Positions 1 to 8,710 of a stretch of 37,346 nucleotides of DNA are shown piece after piece. Source of the stretch: Bacteroidia bacterium (GTDB lineage Bacteria > Bacteroidota > Bacteroidia > Cytophagales > Cyclobacteriaceae); the NCBI GenBank assembly GCA_030426345.1, contig JAUHYU010000051.1, forward strand, positions 1-37,346, given 5' to 3'. The first letter of the stretch is position 1. The number at the start of each line of letters is the position of its first letter. The translations under genes were made by a program, and so were the position numbers. The notes beneath the pieces were generated by a model. It saw only the letters and a list, made by a program, of their open reading frames with translations, was not told the origin of the DNA and did no database searches.

Positions 1-2
1 TT

Positions 3-920
3 TTGCGTTTTCAGCAGGGATGGCTTTATGCCGTGAATTCACAGCCGGAAAACGGCCGTGCCGCCCTCCAGCAGCTCATTGATGAACCTGTGAACCCCAT
101 TACACCAACACTTTCCCTGGCTGCGCAAGCCTTCCTAAATATGTATCAAACCGATTCAGATCTTTATCAAGCATGTAATGCTGCAAGAGAGATAATGATT
201 GCTGCATTCCCCGAACCCTCAAATTATTCTGCTGATTATTTGGCGGCTTGGGGGTATGCAAATAGCGGGTTCCCTTGTGACTCGTCAGAAGCTTGGCAGA
301 TTTTGTTAGAACAGACTAGGCTTATGGAATCTGAGGAGGCGATTTCCTTTTTACAAGTCCACGGTGTGTCTATCGTAGATATTACTTTCTCTGATCTTGA
401 TGGTGACGGAAATGATGAGACACTTTTTACAATTGAATCTGCAACTACATTTCGTGGTGTTTCGCGTTCGACCTACGCATTTTTTGAGACAGAACCTGGT
501 TTGACTCGCGTCTCTCTGGGTTTTGATGCCACGTCTGTTACTCAATGGGAAACAGCATTGGCGCAAGATAAAAATGCTCCACTTCATTTTGTTCTAGATG
601 ATGAGGCGTTGCTTATATTCGCGGTTAACATTCAGGAAAACGAAGTAACTGTGCAGCAATATTTTCGTACAGAATCGTTTTACAATGCCGAAAATTTTGC
701 CCTTGTTGAACAAAGTGACTCGATTGTTTTGACGATTGATTTTATGCCAACAACGTATCGACCTCGCCAAATGTCATTTCGTTGGAATCCGCAAATTGAG
801 GCTTTTGAAACAGTAGCAACAGATACGCCTTATTTTCTGGGGAGATCAATTTTGTCGCTTCCGAGCACGAGAACTATTGGTTTTTATATATTAGAAACCC
901 TGACAAAGCCAATAAGTTAG
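3..920 (+). CDS. Partial protein of unknown function, foreign-looking, chimeric 3' end
   Basis: The frame is open to the left edge of the window, so the N terminus is missing. The visible part has an Ala/Leu-rich helical stretch (about residues 1-110) that could be TPR-like, then a segment around residue 130 with DLDGDGNDE, a Ca-binding FG-GAP/EF-hand-like loop, and a beta-rich C-terminal part. I do not recognise a named family; its style resembles uncharacterised Chloroflexota proteins (impression only). The last ~30 codons (after about 825) are probably not genuine, because from about 809 another frame encodes the interior of a rubredoxin-domain protein typical of Bacteroidota. The real protein would then be cut at its C terminus by a junction at about 806-835. 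Function unknown. Confidence 0.45.
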   Translation: MRFQQGWLYAVNSQPENGRAALQQLIDEPVNPITPTLSLAAQAFLNMYQTDSDLYQACNAAREIMIAAFPEPSNYSADYLAAWGYANSGFPCDSSEAWQILLEQTRLMESEEAISFLQVHGVSIVDITFSDLDGDGNDETLFTIESATTFRGVSRSTYAFFETEPGLTRVSLGFDATSVTQWETALAQDKNAPLHFVLDDEALLIFAVNIQENEVTVQQYFRTESFYNAENFALVEQSDSIVLTIDFMPTTYRPRQMSFRWNPQIEAFETVATDTPYFLGRSILSLPSTRTIGFYILETLTKPIS

Positions 921-1903
921 AACGGTGGCCAAGGCTGATTTATAGTTATGAAATAGCTAAACTGGCTCAAGAGCTTGAAAAAACTATTATCAACAATCCA
1001 CACTTTGAAGTGGAGGAACTGTATTTGATTCTAGAGCGAATCATCAAAGTGAACTATCGCAAGATCGATAAACCTCTCCAAACCTCGGAGCCGAATTTTC
1101 CATACTACGAAGGCCTCAATGCCCTTCTTAACAACAAATACTGGCTTGGGCTGTATTGGAGAAATAACCAATATGATCTGGAATTTATGGGAGCGGCTTG
1201 TCGATTATGTCAGGAAACCGGTATTGCCAAAATAAGCATCACACCATGGAAATCTTTCATTGCCAAGGGCATCAAAGAGGAAGATCGCATCCGGTGGGAA
1301 AAGCTCATGGGAAAATTTGGTATTAATATGCGCCATTCGTCGTTGGAGCTCAACTGGCATTTGCCTGTGTATGACAAAAAGGCTCTTGACCTAAAACTAT
1401 TCCTAATCAAAGAATTAGATTATCAAGATATCAGCACCTATGGCCTGACTTTTTCTATCAAAACCCATCGCAATTATTATTGGTTTACCTCGGTGATTAT
1501 AGAACTGAACACCGACAAGAATCTAGCTGTGGAGGAGTGCTATAATATTTTGTATGCCAAAGATTTTAACCCCAACCATTCAGAATATTTCACCTATGCC
1601 CATGCGGTAAAAAAGGAGATAATTCCATCTCTGTTGATCGAATTGAGCAAAATATATTTCCGTGAACTCAACAGAGAAAAGGAGCAATCATCCGACAATA
1701 GACTCAAGCCAAAAAAAGGGGAAATGACTGAAAGATATCAGTGTGGAAATTGCCTTACAATCTATGAAAAATCCATGGGGGACCCTTCAGTTGGTATTGA
1801 GGCAGGCACGGCATTTGCAGATTTGCCCGAAGACTACCAATGCCACGTGTGCGATAGTGGTAAGGAGTTTTTCAACCCTGTATCGATGTTAGATCAAACA
1901 TGA
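809..1903 (+). CDS. Rubredoxin-domain protein, 5'-truncated
   Basis: The C-terminal ~50 residues are a rubredoxin domain: CGNC near the start, then GIEAGTAFADLPEDYQCHVC, giving the two Cys-x-x-Cys pairs that hold one iron. The preceding ~300 residues resemble the long N-terminal part of Bacteroidota rubredoxin-domain proteins, which I recall from nitrate/nitrite assimilation contexts (family knowledge, not tested). A GTG at 1010 is a possible start, but the frame stays open and protein-like back to about 809, with a segment GEINFVASEHENYWFLYIRN directly upstream. The true N terminus is therefore lost at the junction with the foreign sequence, and no start codon can be assigned. Probable role: electron transfer in the cytoplasm. 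The neighbour to the right is convergent. Confidence 0.7.
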   Translation, partial: NSSNRYALFSGEINFVASEHENYWFLYIRNPDKANKLERWPRLIYSYEIAKLAQELEKTIINNPHFEVEELYLILERIIKVNYRKIDKPLQTSEPNFPYYEGLNALLNNKYWLGLYWRNNQYDLEFMGAACRLCQETGIAKISITPWKSFIAKGIKEEDRIRWEKLMGKFGINMRHSSLELNWHLPVYDKKALDLKLFLIKELDYQDISTYGLTFSIKTHRNYYWFTSVIIELNTDKNLAVEECYNILYAKDFNPNHSEYFTYAHAVKKEIIPSLLIELSKIYFRELNREKEQSSDNRLKPKKGEMTERYQCGNCLTIYEKSMGDPSVGIEAGTAFADLPEDYQCHVCDSGKEFFNPVSMLDQT

Positions 1904-2148
1904 CGATTTAGTTATTGGTAGTGATTCTTCTTCATTTTATTAGATTCTACAAAGGATTGAATCTCGTAGTTCAACTGCCATAAGCTTGAACTATTTAACT
2001 ACTTCTTCCTTGATTTTGATATGGATTTAAGTTGATTTTTGGCTTATTTCACAATCCAATGCAATAGGCTCAGAAAGCATCAAAAATCCATTAAGAACAT
2101 CATAGTTTGTAAGTAACAAACTAAAGGAGCATGCCAAAATGGTTGATA

Positions 2149-3246
2149 TCATTGTTGTTTTACCATCTCGGCTCTGCCCAATTGGCGAAGCATTTTTACA
2201 TGATCCCATACGGCAACAATGAACGTTTTTTTAACAAGATAAGTAACACCAAATTCTTTGGCTGTTTCAGAAACAATTCGCGATAGATTACGGTAGTGAA
2301 TGTGGCAGATATTAGGAAACAAATGGTGCTCTATTTGATAGTTCAGCCCCCCAATTAACCAAGAAAAAAATCTGCTGCGAGGAGCATAATTACTAGTTGT
2401 TATCAACTGGTGTATGGCCCATTCGTTGGCAATAATACCATCGTTATTGGGCTTTGGAAATGCCGTGTCAGGCATTACATGGGCAGTCTGAAAAATAATG
2501 CTAATGCAAAGACCTGTGACAAAGTGCATGCATAAAAAGGCTAAAATAATGATCCAAGCTGCTTGGGGCACCATGATCAACGGCAAAACCAAGGCATAGG
2601 AAAAATATAGTGCCTTCCATAAAGTAATATTCATGAGCTTGTTTCGGTATTCACCATCCTTGTTGAAGAACCCCATTTTCTTAAAGCGCCTTAATTGTAC
2701 AAAATCCTTTGTGGTAATCCGGGATATGGTAGATAGGCAATAGAAAAACCAAACGTAAAAGTGTTGAAATCGATGAATCCAATAGCGTTTGGCATTTGGT
2801 GAAAAACGTAGGAAAAAAGGTTGATTGATGTCATCGTCAGCATTGTCGATATTTGGGTAGGTGTGATGGAGTACATTGTGCTGTACTCTCCAAATGTTGG
2901 CATTTGCCCCAATAAGATTCATTGTATAGCCAATATATTTGTTAACAGTGCGGTTTTTTGAATAAGAACCATGTATAGCATCGTGCATTACGCTCATCCC
3001 TATTCCAGCCATTCCCAATCCACTCACTATGTATAAAGCAAACAGCAAGAACGGATTGGCAATTATTCCCGTGCTGATAATAATCAGCGGGAAAAAGAAA
3101 GTGGAGAGCATCAGAATGGTTTTTATCACCATATTAATGTTACCGTATTTACTTTTGTTATTTCTTTTGAAATAATTATCCACCCTTTTTTGCAAGGTCT
3201 TGGCAAATTCAGGGGATCTTGTTTTCGAAAATTTTAATTTTTTCAT
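2149..3246 (-). CDS. Membrane fatty-acid desaturase (front-end acyl-CoA/acyl-lipid type)
   Basis: 365 residues. It has the three His boxes of membrane di-iron desaturases: HDAIH (about 88-92), HNVLHH (about 123-128) and QIEHH near residue 300. Gln in place of His in the third box is characteristic of front-end (delta-5/delta-6, linoleoyl-CoA-like) desaturases. There is no cytochrome b5 domain, so an external electron donor is needed. Hydrophobic stretches at about 40-82 and 200-250 give the usual four-helix membrane core. It introduces a double bond into acyl chains, adjusting membrane fluidity. It lies 54 bp downstream of the CsbD-like gene on the same strand and may be co-transcribed with it, which suits a cold or membrane-stress role. 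Exact regiospecificity cannot be read from sequence. Confidence 0.88.
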   Translation of the reverse strand: MKKLKFSKTRSPEFAKTLQKRVDNYFKRNNKSKYGNINMVIKTILMLSTFFFPLIIISTGIIANPFLLFALYIVSGLGMAGIGMSVMHDAIHGSYSKNRTVNKYIGYTMNLIGANANIWRVQHNVLHHTYPNIDNADDDINQPFFLRFSPNAKRYWIHRFQHFYVWFFYCLSTISRITTKDFVQLRRFKKMGFFNKDGEYRNKLMNITLWKALYFSYALVLPLIMVPQAAWIIILAFLCMHFVTGLCISIIFQTAHVMPDTAFPKPNNDGIIANEWAIHQLITTSNYAPRSRFFSWLIGGLNYQIEHHLFPNICHIHYRNLSRIVSETAKEFGVTYLVKKTFIVAVWDHVKMLRQLGRAEMVKQQ

Positions 3247-3300
3247 AGCTACATTTTTATTGACCTTTCTTCGGAGTAACTAGATTATTGAGATAGGAAT

Positions 3301-3501
3301 TCAATAGGTCTGTAGTTCTGCAAAGAGCTTTTTTAACTCTGTCCTGGTTTTCTTAAGTTTACCCGAAAGCCTGTCTAGCATTCTTTCTTCATGTCCTAAC
3401 TCAAACTCGAAATCCTCATCGGTAAGAATGGAAAACCTACGCTTAAGCATTACCTTTTGCTCTCTCCAGCTTCTTGTTAATTTCATTTCTTGAGTTGCCA
3501 A
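3301..3501 (-). CDS. CsbD-like general stress protein
   Basis: A 66-residue, highly charged, helical protein. The pattern W-x-E-Q-K near the start, LTDEDFEFE in the middle and a KLKKTRTELKKL tail matches the short CsbD-like stress proteins common in Bacteroidota. No enzymatic activity is known for the family; members rise during general, osmotic or stationary-phase stress. The start is TTG at 3501, which gives the usual N-terminal length; an ATG at 3486 would give 61 residues. It sits between the cupin and the desaturase on the same strand. I could not find the bipartite box shared by other genes here in its upstream region, only a weak partial resemblance at about 3573-3583. Confidence 0.75.
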   Translation of the reverse strand: MATQEMKLTRSWREQKVMLKRRFSILTDEDFEFELGHEERMLDRLSGKLKKTRTELKKLFAELQTY

Positions 3502-3687
3502 TGGCGTTTTGTTTCGTAAGCAATTGATATCATTAAACAGGCATGTTCTACTCAGCTCTTACTGACCGATAACTGTATATTTTATGAGTTGATCTCTTAG
3601 ATGTATAGACTCAATATTAATTGTATCTATAGCATGAAAAAGGAGGAGGCTTATTTTTGAAATAGTATTTTGTCAGAGCCCATGTTC

Positions 3688-4038
3688 TCAAATCGGTAAC
3701 TCATCGTATCCACTTTTTATAACTGTCGCGATCATTTTGAATCGCACATTAGCTTTGATAATGTTGCGGCAATGGGCAGGGATGATAATTGATTGTCCGG
3801 TGTCGAGCATAAAGGATTCATGATTAATAACGACCTCAGCCTTCCCATCAATAACTTGCATAAAAGTGTCGAATGGAGAGATTTTTTCCGTCAAAGCTTC
3901 ACCTGAATCAAATGACGATACAGTTACATTACCAGTGGTTTTTTTAATGATAGTTTTGATTACCACCGAATTAGGAACATATTCGATAATCTCTACGATG
4001 ATAAAAGTTTTACCTTTTTCCTGTTCTTTATTTTCCAC
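3688..4038 (-). CDS. Small cupin-domain protein
   Basis: 116 residues forming a single cupin beta-barrel. The core is about residues 45-110, with FMQVIDGKAEVVIN as motif 1 and a G-x-x-x-IIPAHCRN stretch as motif 2. The metal-binding residues are only partly present: one His in the second motif, none of the usual H-x-H in the first. Binding rather than catalysis is therefore possible. No ATG fits; GTG at 4038 is the likely start, 19 nt after the stop of the 38-aa peptide gene, so the two are probably one transcript. Small cupins of this type are frequent beside stress genes in Bacteroidota; ligand unknown. Confidence 0.75.
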   Translation of the reverse strand: MENKEQEKGKTFIIVEIIEYVPNSVVIKTIIKKTTGNVTVSSFDSGEALTEKISPFDTFMQVIDGKAEVVINHESFMLDTGQSIIIPAHCRNIIKANVRFKMIATVIKSGYDELPI

Positions 4039-4056
4039 TTCGTCGAGATTAAATCT

Positions 4057-4173
4057 CTAACCTTCTCTACTTTTTTCTTTTCGTTTTTCTTCTTTTGCTG
4101 CTCGTTTTTCTTTTAATGTCTTAGCAGGAGCTGTTTTACTTGACTTGGCTTTGCCTTCTTTTTCTTTTGACAT
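4057..4173 (-). CDS. 38-aa lysine/glutamate-rich small protein
   Basis: An ATG at 4173 opens a 38-codon frame ending in TAG at 4057. The product is almost all Lys, Glu, Ala, Arg and Ser (begins MSKEKEGKAKSSK, ends KEKSREG), strongly basic, probably helical or disordered and cytoplasmic. Support for a real gene: it fills the space between a promoter-like bipartite element (4250-4283) and the cupin gene, has an ATG, and its stop lies 19 nt before the cupin start. Function unknown; it could be a nucleic-acid-binding or stress peptide. The composition could also arise in A-rich non-coding DNA, so confidence is moderate. Confidence 0.5.
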   Translation of the reverse strand: MSKEKEGKAKSSKTAPAKTLKEKRAAKEEKRKEKSREG

Positions 4174-4249
4174 GATTTTTGTTATTGAATTGAACTTTTC
4201 GGTTTAGCTTTATTTGCTGTGCCAAGTTGATAATTATTGAGCCAACAAC

Positions 4250-4283
4250 TGTTACAAAACCTTATGGACGTTTTGTATATATC
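4250..4283 (-). promoter_or_regulatory. Bipartite promoter-like element, copy 1
   Basis: Read on the minus strand: GATATATACAA (4283-4273), 16-bp spacer, TGTAACA (4256-4250). The same two boxes with the same spacing occur at 7685-7718 and 8711-8744. It lies 76 nt upstream of the 38-aa peptide/cupin unit. The spacing is that of a -35/-10 pair, but the boxes do not match the Bacteroidota housekeeping pattern TTTG/TAnnTTTG. It may be an alternative sigma-factor promoter or a two-site operator. Confidence 0.5.
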
Positions 4284-4325
4284 ACATATTTTTAGCAATC
4301 CTGGTTATGCTTTGAACAGCCAATG

Positions 4326-6119
4326 CTAACTGTATTTTTCCATCATAAGCCTGGAAAGTAAATAGCTAACAGTTGACTCTGCCCCCTGATTTAGATTGAC
4401 ATGATGCTCCTCCAGCCCGTCATAACACCCACCGGTACACGGATTATAAATAATCTGGTGCAAATGATTGTTACCCAAAAACCAATTAAAGGTCGATTTC
4501 AGTTGATCCAGATACTCTTTTTCCCTATATTCTTCATAAAAACAATCTAAGGCCAATATGGTATATGCGAACTCTATTGGCTGTTCGCCAAATTGTTTTT
4601 TTGCTTGCCCCTCATGATGCCTTCCAATGTTAGAAATCACAGATATCTGTTCCTCTGCATGGGTGATGGAGAGTAGAAAATCAAATGTTTTTTTTGCAGT
4701 TTCTTTATAGAGATCACTTTGTGTACACTTTCCGGCCAGTAATAGTGCTTCCGGTAATACTGCATTTGCATAGGTTAAGTATGGTTCATACCATTGCCAA
4801 TTTTTGCTCGAGACCCCACGATATTTGGAGATAAGGTTATCGGCCAATTTGGTGATGATTTCCAAAGTTTCGGGATTATTTTTAAACTGATAATGAAAAT
4901 ACAAGCCTTTGATGCAGAATGCAATGGCACGAGGTGACTGCAGCCTCTCAATCTTTGGCATAGCCCTTTGGAAAGCAGCTTCTACTTGAGCTTGTAAATG
5001 CAAGCTAATCAAGTGATGTAAAGACAAAAATTCCCCTAATGCCCAAATGGCTCTTCCATTGGCGTCTTCTAGATTTTCATCCTTGTTTTTTTCAAAAAAA
5101 TCTTGCTCGATGGTCACGTAGTTTAAAAAGGATCCGTCCTCCTGCAGGCAGAAAAGTATAAAATTGAGATACGTGTTGATCAAATGCAAATCCTCAAAAT
5201 CCCCAGTGAGTTCAAAATCCTTAGTCGTGGCAATCAGTGCTCGCGCATTATCATCAACGGTATAACCAGATGCTTTATCGGGTTCAGCAACTTTAGCGAA
5301 TTGTATCATGCCAAAAGCAGTAGTCATTCTTTTTACGTGGTCTAAGGATATGACTGGTAATTGGTAGTTAGCTTTGAAGTTTTCCGTTTTCAATATGGAC
5401 TTGGCTAAATCAATGTGCGCAATGGCCGAATTTTGCCAGGCGGTAGGGCTGATCCTATGCAGGGCATTCATACGCATATCTTCCATCATTTTTGGGTTAG
5501 AAAGCATCAAAATGGCAGCATCAGCTAATTGTTCTGGATTTTGGAAATTAAAGTTAATTCCAGCTCCTTCAAGCAGTTCTAATGAGTGAGGTATTGGTGT
5601 AGCAATAATTGGGCAACCAGCAGACATGGCATAGGCTAAAGTCCCACTTACTGCTTGCTGAGGGTCTTTGGATGTAAACAAATAAATATCTGTACGTTGA
5701 AGGTATTCAAGTAAAATATCTAATGACAAGTACTTGTTCACGAACAAAACATGTCTCTCCATTTTCAACTCACGCACCATTTTTTGTAGAAAGTCTCTAT
5801 ATCTTTCTCCATCAATTTTCAGTACTTCAGGATGCGTTTTTCCTATGATTAAATAAAGTACATCGGGAAATTTGCTGACAATTCTGGGTAGAGCTAGTAG
5901 TGCTGTTTCTATACTTTTTCCTTCACTAATGAGCCCAAAAGTGGATAAAATGGTTTTATCAGGAAATGGAACATGCTTTCTTTCAACTGGTTTGTGTGGT
6001 TTAATCAAATGTGTGCCATGCGGAATGACTTTAATTTTATTTTCTGTTATCTGATAATCCGATTTTAGAATTTCAGCAGAAAGCTTTGTCATTACAATCA
6101 ATTTGGCAGACATCTCCAC
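4326..6119 (-). CDS. Glycosyltransferase, downstream part (GT4 C-half plus helical glycosidase-like domain), gene split by a stop
   Basis: This continues, in the same frame, the short frame at 6126-6527; a single TAA separates them, so together they form one ~735-codon gene. This part holds the C-terminal Rossmann half of a GT-B (family 4) glycosyltransferase (to about residue 235, with a PDKTILSTFGLISEGKSIE donor-site start and E-x(7)-E region). After it comes a ~350-residue helical domain beginning near GYTVDDNARALIA, resembling an (alpha/alpha)6 glycoside-hydrolase fold. I recall this two-domain arrangement in Bacteroidota next to GH130 genes, as here. If made alone from GTG 6119 it would lack the acceptor-binding half and probably be inactive. 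Likely substrate: a mannose-type sugar, inferred from the GH130 partner. Confidence 0.75.
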   Translation of the reverse strand: MEMSAKLIVMTKLSAEILKSDYQITENKIKVIPHGTHLIKPHKPVERKHVPFPDKTILSTFGLISEGKSIETALLALPRIVSKFPDVLYLIIGKTHPEVLKIDGERYRDFLQKMVRELKMERHVLFVNKYLSLDILLEYLQRTDIYLFTSKDPQQAVSGTLAYAMSAGCPIIATPIPHSLELLEGAGINFNFQNPEQLADAAILMLSNPKMMEDMRMNALHRISPTAWQNSAIAHIDLAKSILKTENFKANYQLPVISLDHVKRMTTAFGMIQFAKVAEPDKASGYTVDDNARALIATTKDFELTGDFEDLHLINTYLNFILFCLQEDGSFLNYVTIEQDFFEKNKDENLEDANGRAIWALGEFLSLHHLISLHLQAQVEAAFQRAMPKIERLQSPRAIAFCIKGLYFHYQFKNNPETLEIITKLADNLISKYRGVSSKNWQWYEPYLTYANAVLPEALLLAGKCTQSDLYKETAKKTFDFLLSITHAEEQISVISNIGRHHEGQAKKQFGEQPIEFAYTILALDCFYEEYREKEYLDQLKSTFNWFLGNNHLHQIIYNPCTGGCYDGLEEHHVNLNQGAESTVSYLLSRLMMEKYS

Positions 6120-6125
6120 TATTTT

Positions 6126-6527
6126 TTAGATGATGTTTTTTCTCTCAACTGACGGACTTGATAAAATGGTATGAAATGTTGTTACAACTGGTGCTTCTAC
6201 TTTTTTTAGAAAATCCGTCAGATAGTCTCCCAACTCGCCATCGTATAATCCGAACTCATGTTGTAAATAGATTATTCGTATATCTTTATCTAAGTTTATC
6301 GCTTCTGCCAATCTAATGTAGTCTTGTCTGATCCATGTTTTGAGTTGATATGATACTTCTTGAGGATAGTTAAGGTGAATATCTATCTTTTGTAATGCAC
6401 AAACTTTAATAGCAAAACCGTCTTTGAATTTATCTTCTATAGCATGTATCAAATCTTGGCTATATGTGGCAATCCCACATTTTCTAGGGGGATAGGAGGT
6501 CAATACTAACAGTTGATTGTGGCTCAT
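6126..6527 (-). CDS. Glycosyltransferase, N-terminal part of split gene
   Basis: 133 residues forming the start of a GT-B glycosyltransferase: PPRKCGIATYSQDL is the glycine-containing acceptor-side loop of family 4 enzymes, and LQHEFGLYDGELG and VTTFHTIL follow in the usual order. It ends abruptly after SVERKNII with TAA, and the same frame resumes at once with the expected continuation (KIVEMSAKLIVMTKLS). The ATG at 6527 overlaps the TGA of the upstream GH130 gene (ATGA), so translation is probably coupled. The stop differs from a sense codon (for example CAA or GAA) by one base. It could be a recent nonsense mutation, a sequencing error, or far less likely a recoded codon. Confidence 0.75.
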   Translation of the reverse strand: MSHNQLLVLTSYPPRKCGIATYSQDLIHAIEDKFKDGFAIKVCALQKIDIHLNYPQEVSYQLKTWIRQDYIRLAEAINLDKDIRIIYLQHEFGLYDGELGDYLTDFLKKVEAPVVTTFHTILSSPSVERKNII

Positions 6528-7555
6528 AGTTTATGGTTTAGAAGCTCGGCGATCAGTTCGTCAATATTGAGAGATGCTACAGCTATACGGGTATCAGCTG
6601 CACCATAATAGATGTATAATCTATCCCCAAAAAGGGATGTTCCTGTTGGAAAGACTACATTATTTACTTCTCCTTGAAGTTCCCATTCTAATTCAGGCTT
6701 AAACAATGGATAGGGTAAGCGTGCCAATTCTTTTTCAGGTTCATTTAAGTCCAACAAGGCAGCGCATGCCGAATAGACATATCCCTGGACTGTATCATGC
6801 ACCCCATGGTAGATGAGTAACCAACCTGCCGTTGTTTCTATTGGGGGGCAGCCCCCTCCTATATAACTGATTTCATGTTCGTATTTTGGGGCCATCAAGA
6901 TATGCTTGTCAAATTGCATGAGATAATTGTGCCAGTATTTCTTTGTCAGCTCCTTGATGTTGTATACAGCGGCAATTTGTATATCGGGTCTGATCCGATG
7001 CAGGAAATAGAGCTTCCCATTAATCTTTCTTGGAAAGAACATCACATTTTTATCGGATAAAAGTATGCGCTTGTGATAATTGGCGTCTGTGTTGTTTTGG
7101 ATATGAAAACGCTTGTATTTTTCACTGAGGTGTATGTTGTATTCAGCCATCCGGTGAAAATCATCATAGGTGACTTTGGGTACTATTATACCTTGTCTTT
7201 CAAAATTCACCAGATCCGTACCTGTCGCCAGTGATCCCAAAGCATTTACGTGATCATAGGAGGTATAGGTGAGGTAATAGAGTTCATCTATCTTGACGAT
7301 TCGGGCATCTTCCAGACCTTGCGATTCATATTCAAATTCAGGAATAAGCAAAGGAGTACTATTGCGATACTCCACAGTCATAGGACCGGTTAATCGGCAA
7401 TAGCCAATTGTAGAATGATTGCCTTTTCGTACTGCCCGATAAAAAACGTGAATAGTCTCGCCCTCTTGCATTATTGCAGGATTTAAAACACTTTCATTTT
7501 CAAATTCCAATTCCGTTATATCGAGAATGACACCTTCTTTTTTTGGTATTATCAT
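6524..7555 (-). CDS. GH130-family mannoside phosphorylase/hydrolase
   Basis: 343 residues, a five-bladed propeller of the GH130 family. Visible landmarks are FYRAVRKGNHSTIGYC near residue 40, GLEDARIVK near 82 (equivalent to the family's E-D-P-R-I motif carrying the catalytic Asp), and GGGCPPIETTAGWLLIYHG near 235. Family members phosphorolyse or hydrolyse beta-mannosidic linkages; I cannot distinguish the two without checking the phosphate-binding His/Arg residues. There is no signal peptide, so it acts in the cytoplasm. It overlaps the downstream glycosyltransferase by 4 nt, so the pair may make and recycle a mannose-containing oligosaccharide or storage glycan. The bipartite element at 7685-7718 lies 129 nt upstream. 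Confidence 0.85.
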   Translation of the reverse strand: MIIPKKEGVILDITELEFENESVLNPAIMQEGETIHVFYRAVRKGNHSTIGYCRLTGPMTVEYRNSTPLLIPEFEYESQGLEDARIVKIDELYYLTYTSYDHVNALGSLATGTDLVNFERQGIIVPKVTYDDFHRMAEYNIHLSEKYKRFHIQNNTDANYHKRILLSDKNVMFFPRKINGKLYFLHRIRPDIQIAAVYNIKELTKKYWHNYLMQFDKHILMAPKYEHEISYIGGGCPPIETTAGWLLIYHGVHDTVQGYVYSACAALLDLNEPEKELARLPYPLFKPELEWELQGEVNNVVFPTGTSLFGDRLYIYYGAADTRIAVASLNIDELIAELLNHKL

Positions 7556-7684
7556 GTAGTCGTATTATATGATTTGGCTTTACATTCTTTTTCGTTAAGA
7601 AATAATTTTGAATTCCCAGTCATGTATAGGATGGTTTTTCGTCAGAATAGCCTAAACAAATGTCGACGTATCCAAGATCGGATG

Positions 7685-7718
7685 TGTTACACCGAGTCAA
7701 ATCAAGGTTGTATATATC
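7685..7718 (-). promoter_or_regulatory. Bipartite promoter-like element, copy 2
   Basis: Minus strand: GATATATACAA (7718-7708), 16-bp spacer, TGTAACA (7691-7685). Both boxes are identical to copy 1, while the spacer is unrelated, which argues against a simple duplication. It precedes the GH130-glycosyltransferase operon. Confidence 0.5.
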
Positions 7719-7815
7719 TCACTATTACACTTGCCCTGCAATGATCATGACCTAAATAGTAGAAACGACTATTTGAACTCTGTTATCCATTGATAGCAAT
7801 GGGAACCTTTCTTAG

Positions 7816-8685
7816 TTAATTTTTCTTAATTGCATCACCTACACCTATAAAGGGAATTGCACCAGCACCTGTTACCGAAGGTAAAATTCCATTCCATTTT
7901 TCTATGGCCTTGAGATTTGCTTCTATCTTTCTTAGCTCAATAAGGTCAGGTGAAATATTCATTTTTTGTAACCTTAGAGCTTCTGCCTCAGCTGTTGCGG
8001 CAGCAATGGTTTGCTCTGCTTCGACTTTTATTCTGTCCAAATCTCTTTTAGCCTTTAATGCATTTTGTTCAGCGGTTTGTTTCGCTTCTATGGCATCAGT
8101 AAAAGTTTGAGAAAAGCTAAATGAGATAATTGAAAAAGCATCAACCGAAATGTTTGAAGCGAGCAATCTCAAAGTTAGAGCTTCTTGCATTTCAACACTC
8201 ACCGCTGGTCTTTTGGTAATTAATTCTTCAGCAGTATATCTGGCTGACACAGCTTTCATCACTTCTTGAATGGCAGGATCAATAATGCGCTCCTTAAATT
8301 GCACTCCAATAGTTTGATAAACTAAATTTGCCTTATCTGGTATGATGTGATAATTAAGTGCAACTGATAAATCTACATCTTGGAGGTCAGAGGACGAAGA
8401 GGCCGCATCAGTCATGGCCTTTTGAATTTTTACGTCCATTAGGATCACGGTTTGTACTATTGGTATTTTGAAGTGAATTCCCTCACCTAATACCACATCT
8501 TGTACTGCCCCGAAATTCTGAACAATGCCCCTTTCACCTGCGCCAACCTGAACCCATGGTTTAAATGCGGACAGCAGTAGCACAATTACACCAATAATTA
8601 ATAAATTTCTCCATTGACTTTTTTTCAATACGTTCTTTATCTCGTGTATATCTTTGTTATCCATTGTAATTTTATTTAGCCGCAA
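7816..8685 (-). CDS. Prohibitin-family (SPFH/Band 7) membrane protein
   Basis: 289 residues from the ATG at 8685, or 282 from the ATG at 8664 (MDNKDIHE). The second is preferred because the promoter-like element ends only 25 nt before 8685. One membrane helix (about 27-43, NLLIIGVIVLLLSAF) is followed by the SPFH domain, starting at GERGIVQNFG and continuing through LNYHIIPDKANLVYQTIG and the DPAIQEVMKAVSARYTAEEL stretch. Then comes a long Ala/Glu/Lys coiled coil (about 200-250). Such proteins form large ring assemblies on the cytoplasmic membrane that act as scaffolds and often guard membrane proteases. Its position among stress-type genes fits envelope quality control. Confidence 0.9.
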   Translation of the reverse strand: MRLNKITMDNKDIHEIKNVLKKSQWRNLLIIGVIVLLLSAFKPWVQVGAGERGIVQNFGAVQDVVLGEGIHFKIPIVQTVILMDVKIQKAMTDAASSSSDLQDVDLSVALNYHIIPDKANLVYQTIGVQFKERIIDPAIQEVMKAVSARYTAEELITKRPAVSVEMQEALTLRLLASNISVDAFSIISFSFSQTFTDAIEAKQTAEQNALKAKRDLDRIKVEAEQTIAAATAEAEALRLQKMNISPDLIELRKIEANLKAIEKWNGILPSVTGAGAIPFIGVGDAIKKN

Positions 8686-8710
8686 ACATGAGAGAACCTA
8701 CTCTTTATTG

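Noticed and set aside
3573-3583. Possible fourth bipartite element upstream of the CsbD-like gene
   Set aside because: The first box is only roughly similar and no TGTAACA-like second box occurs at 16-bp spacing.
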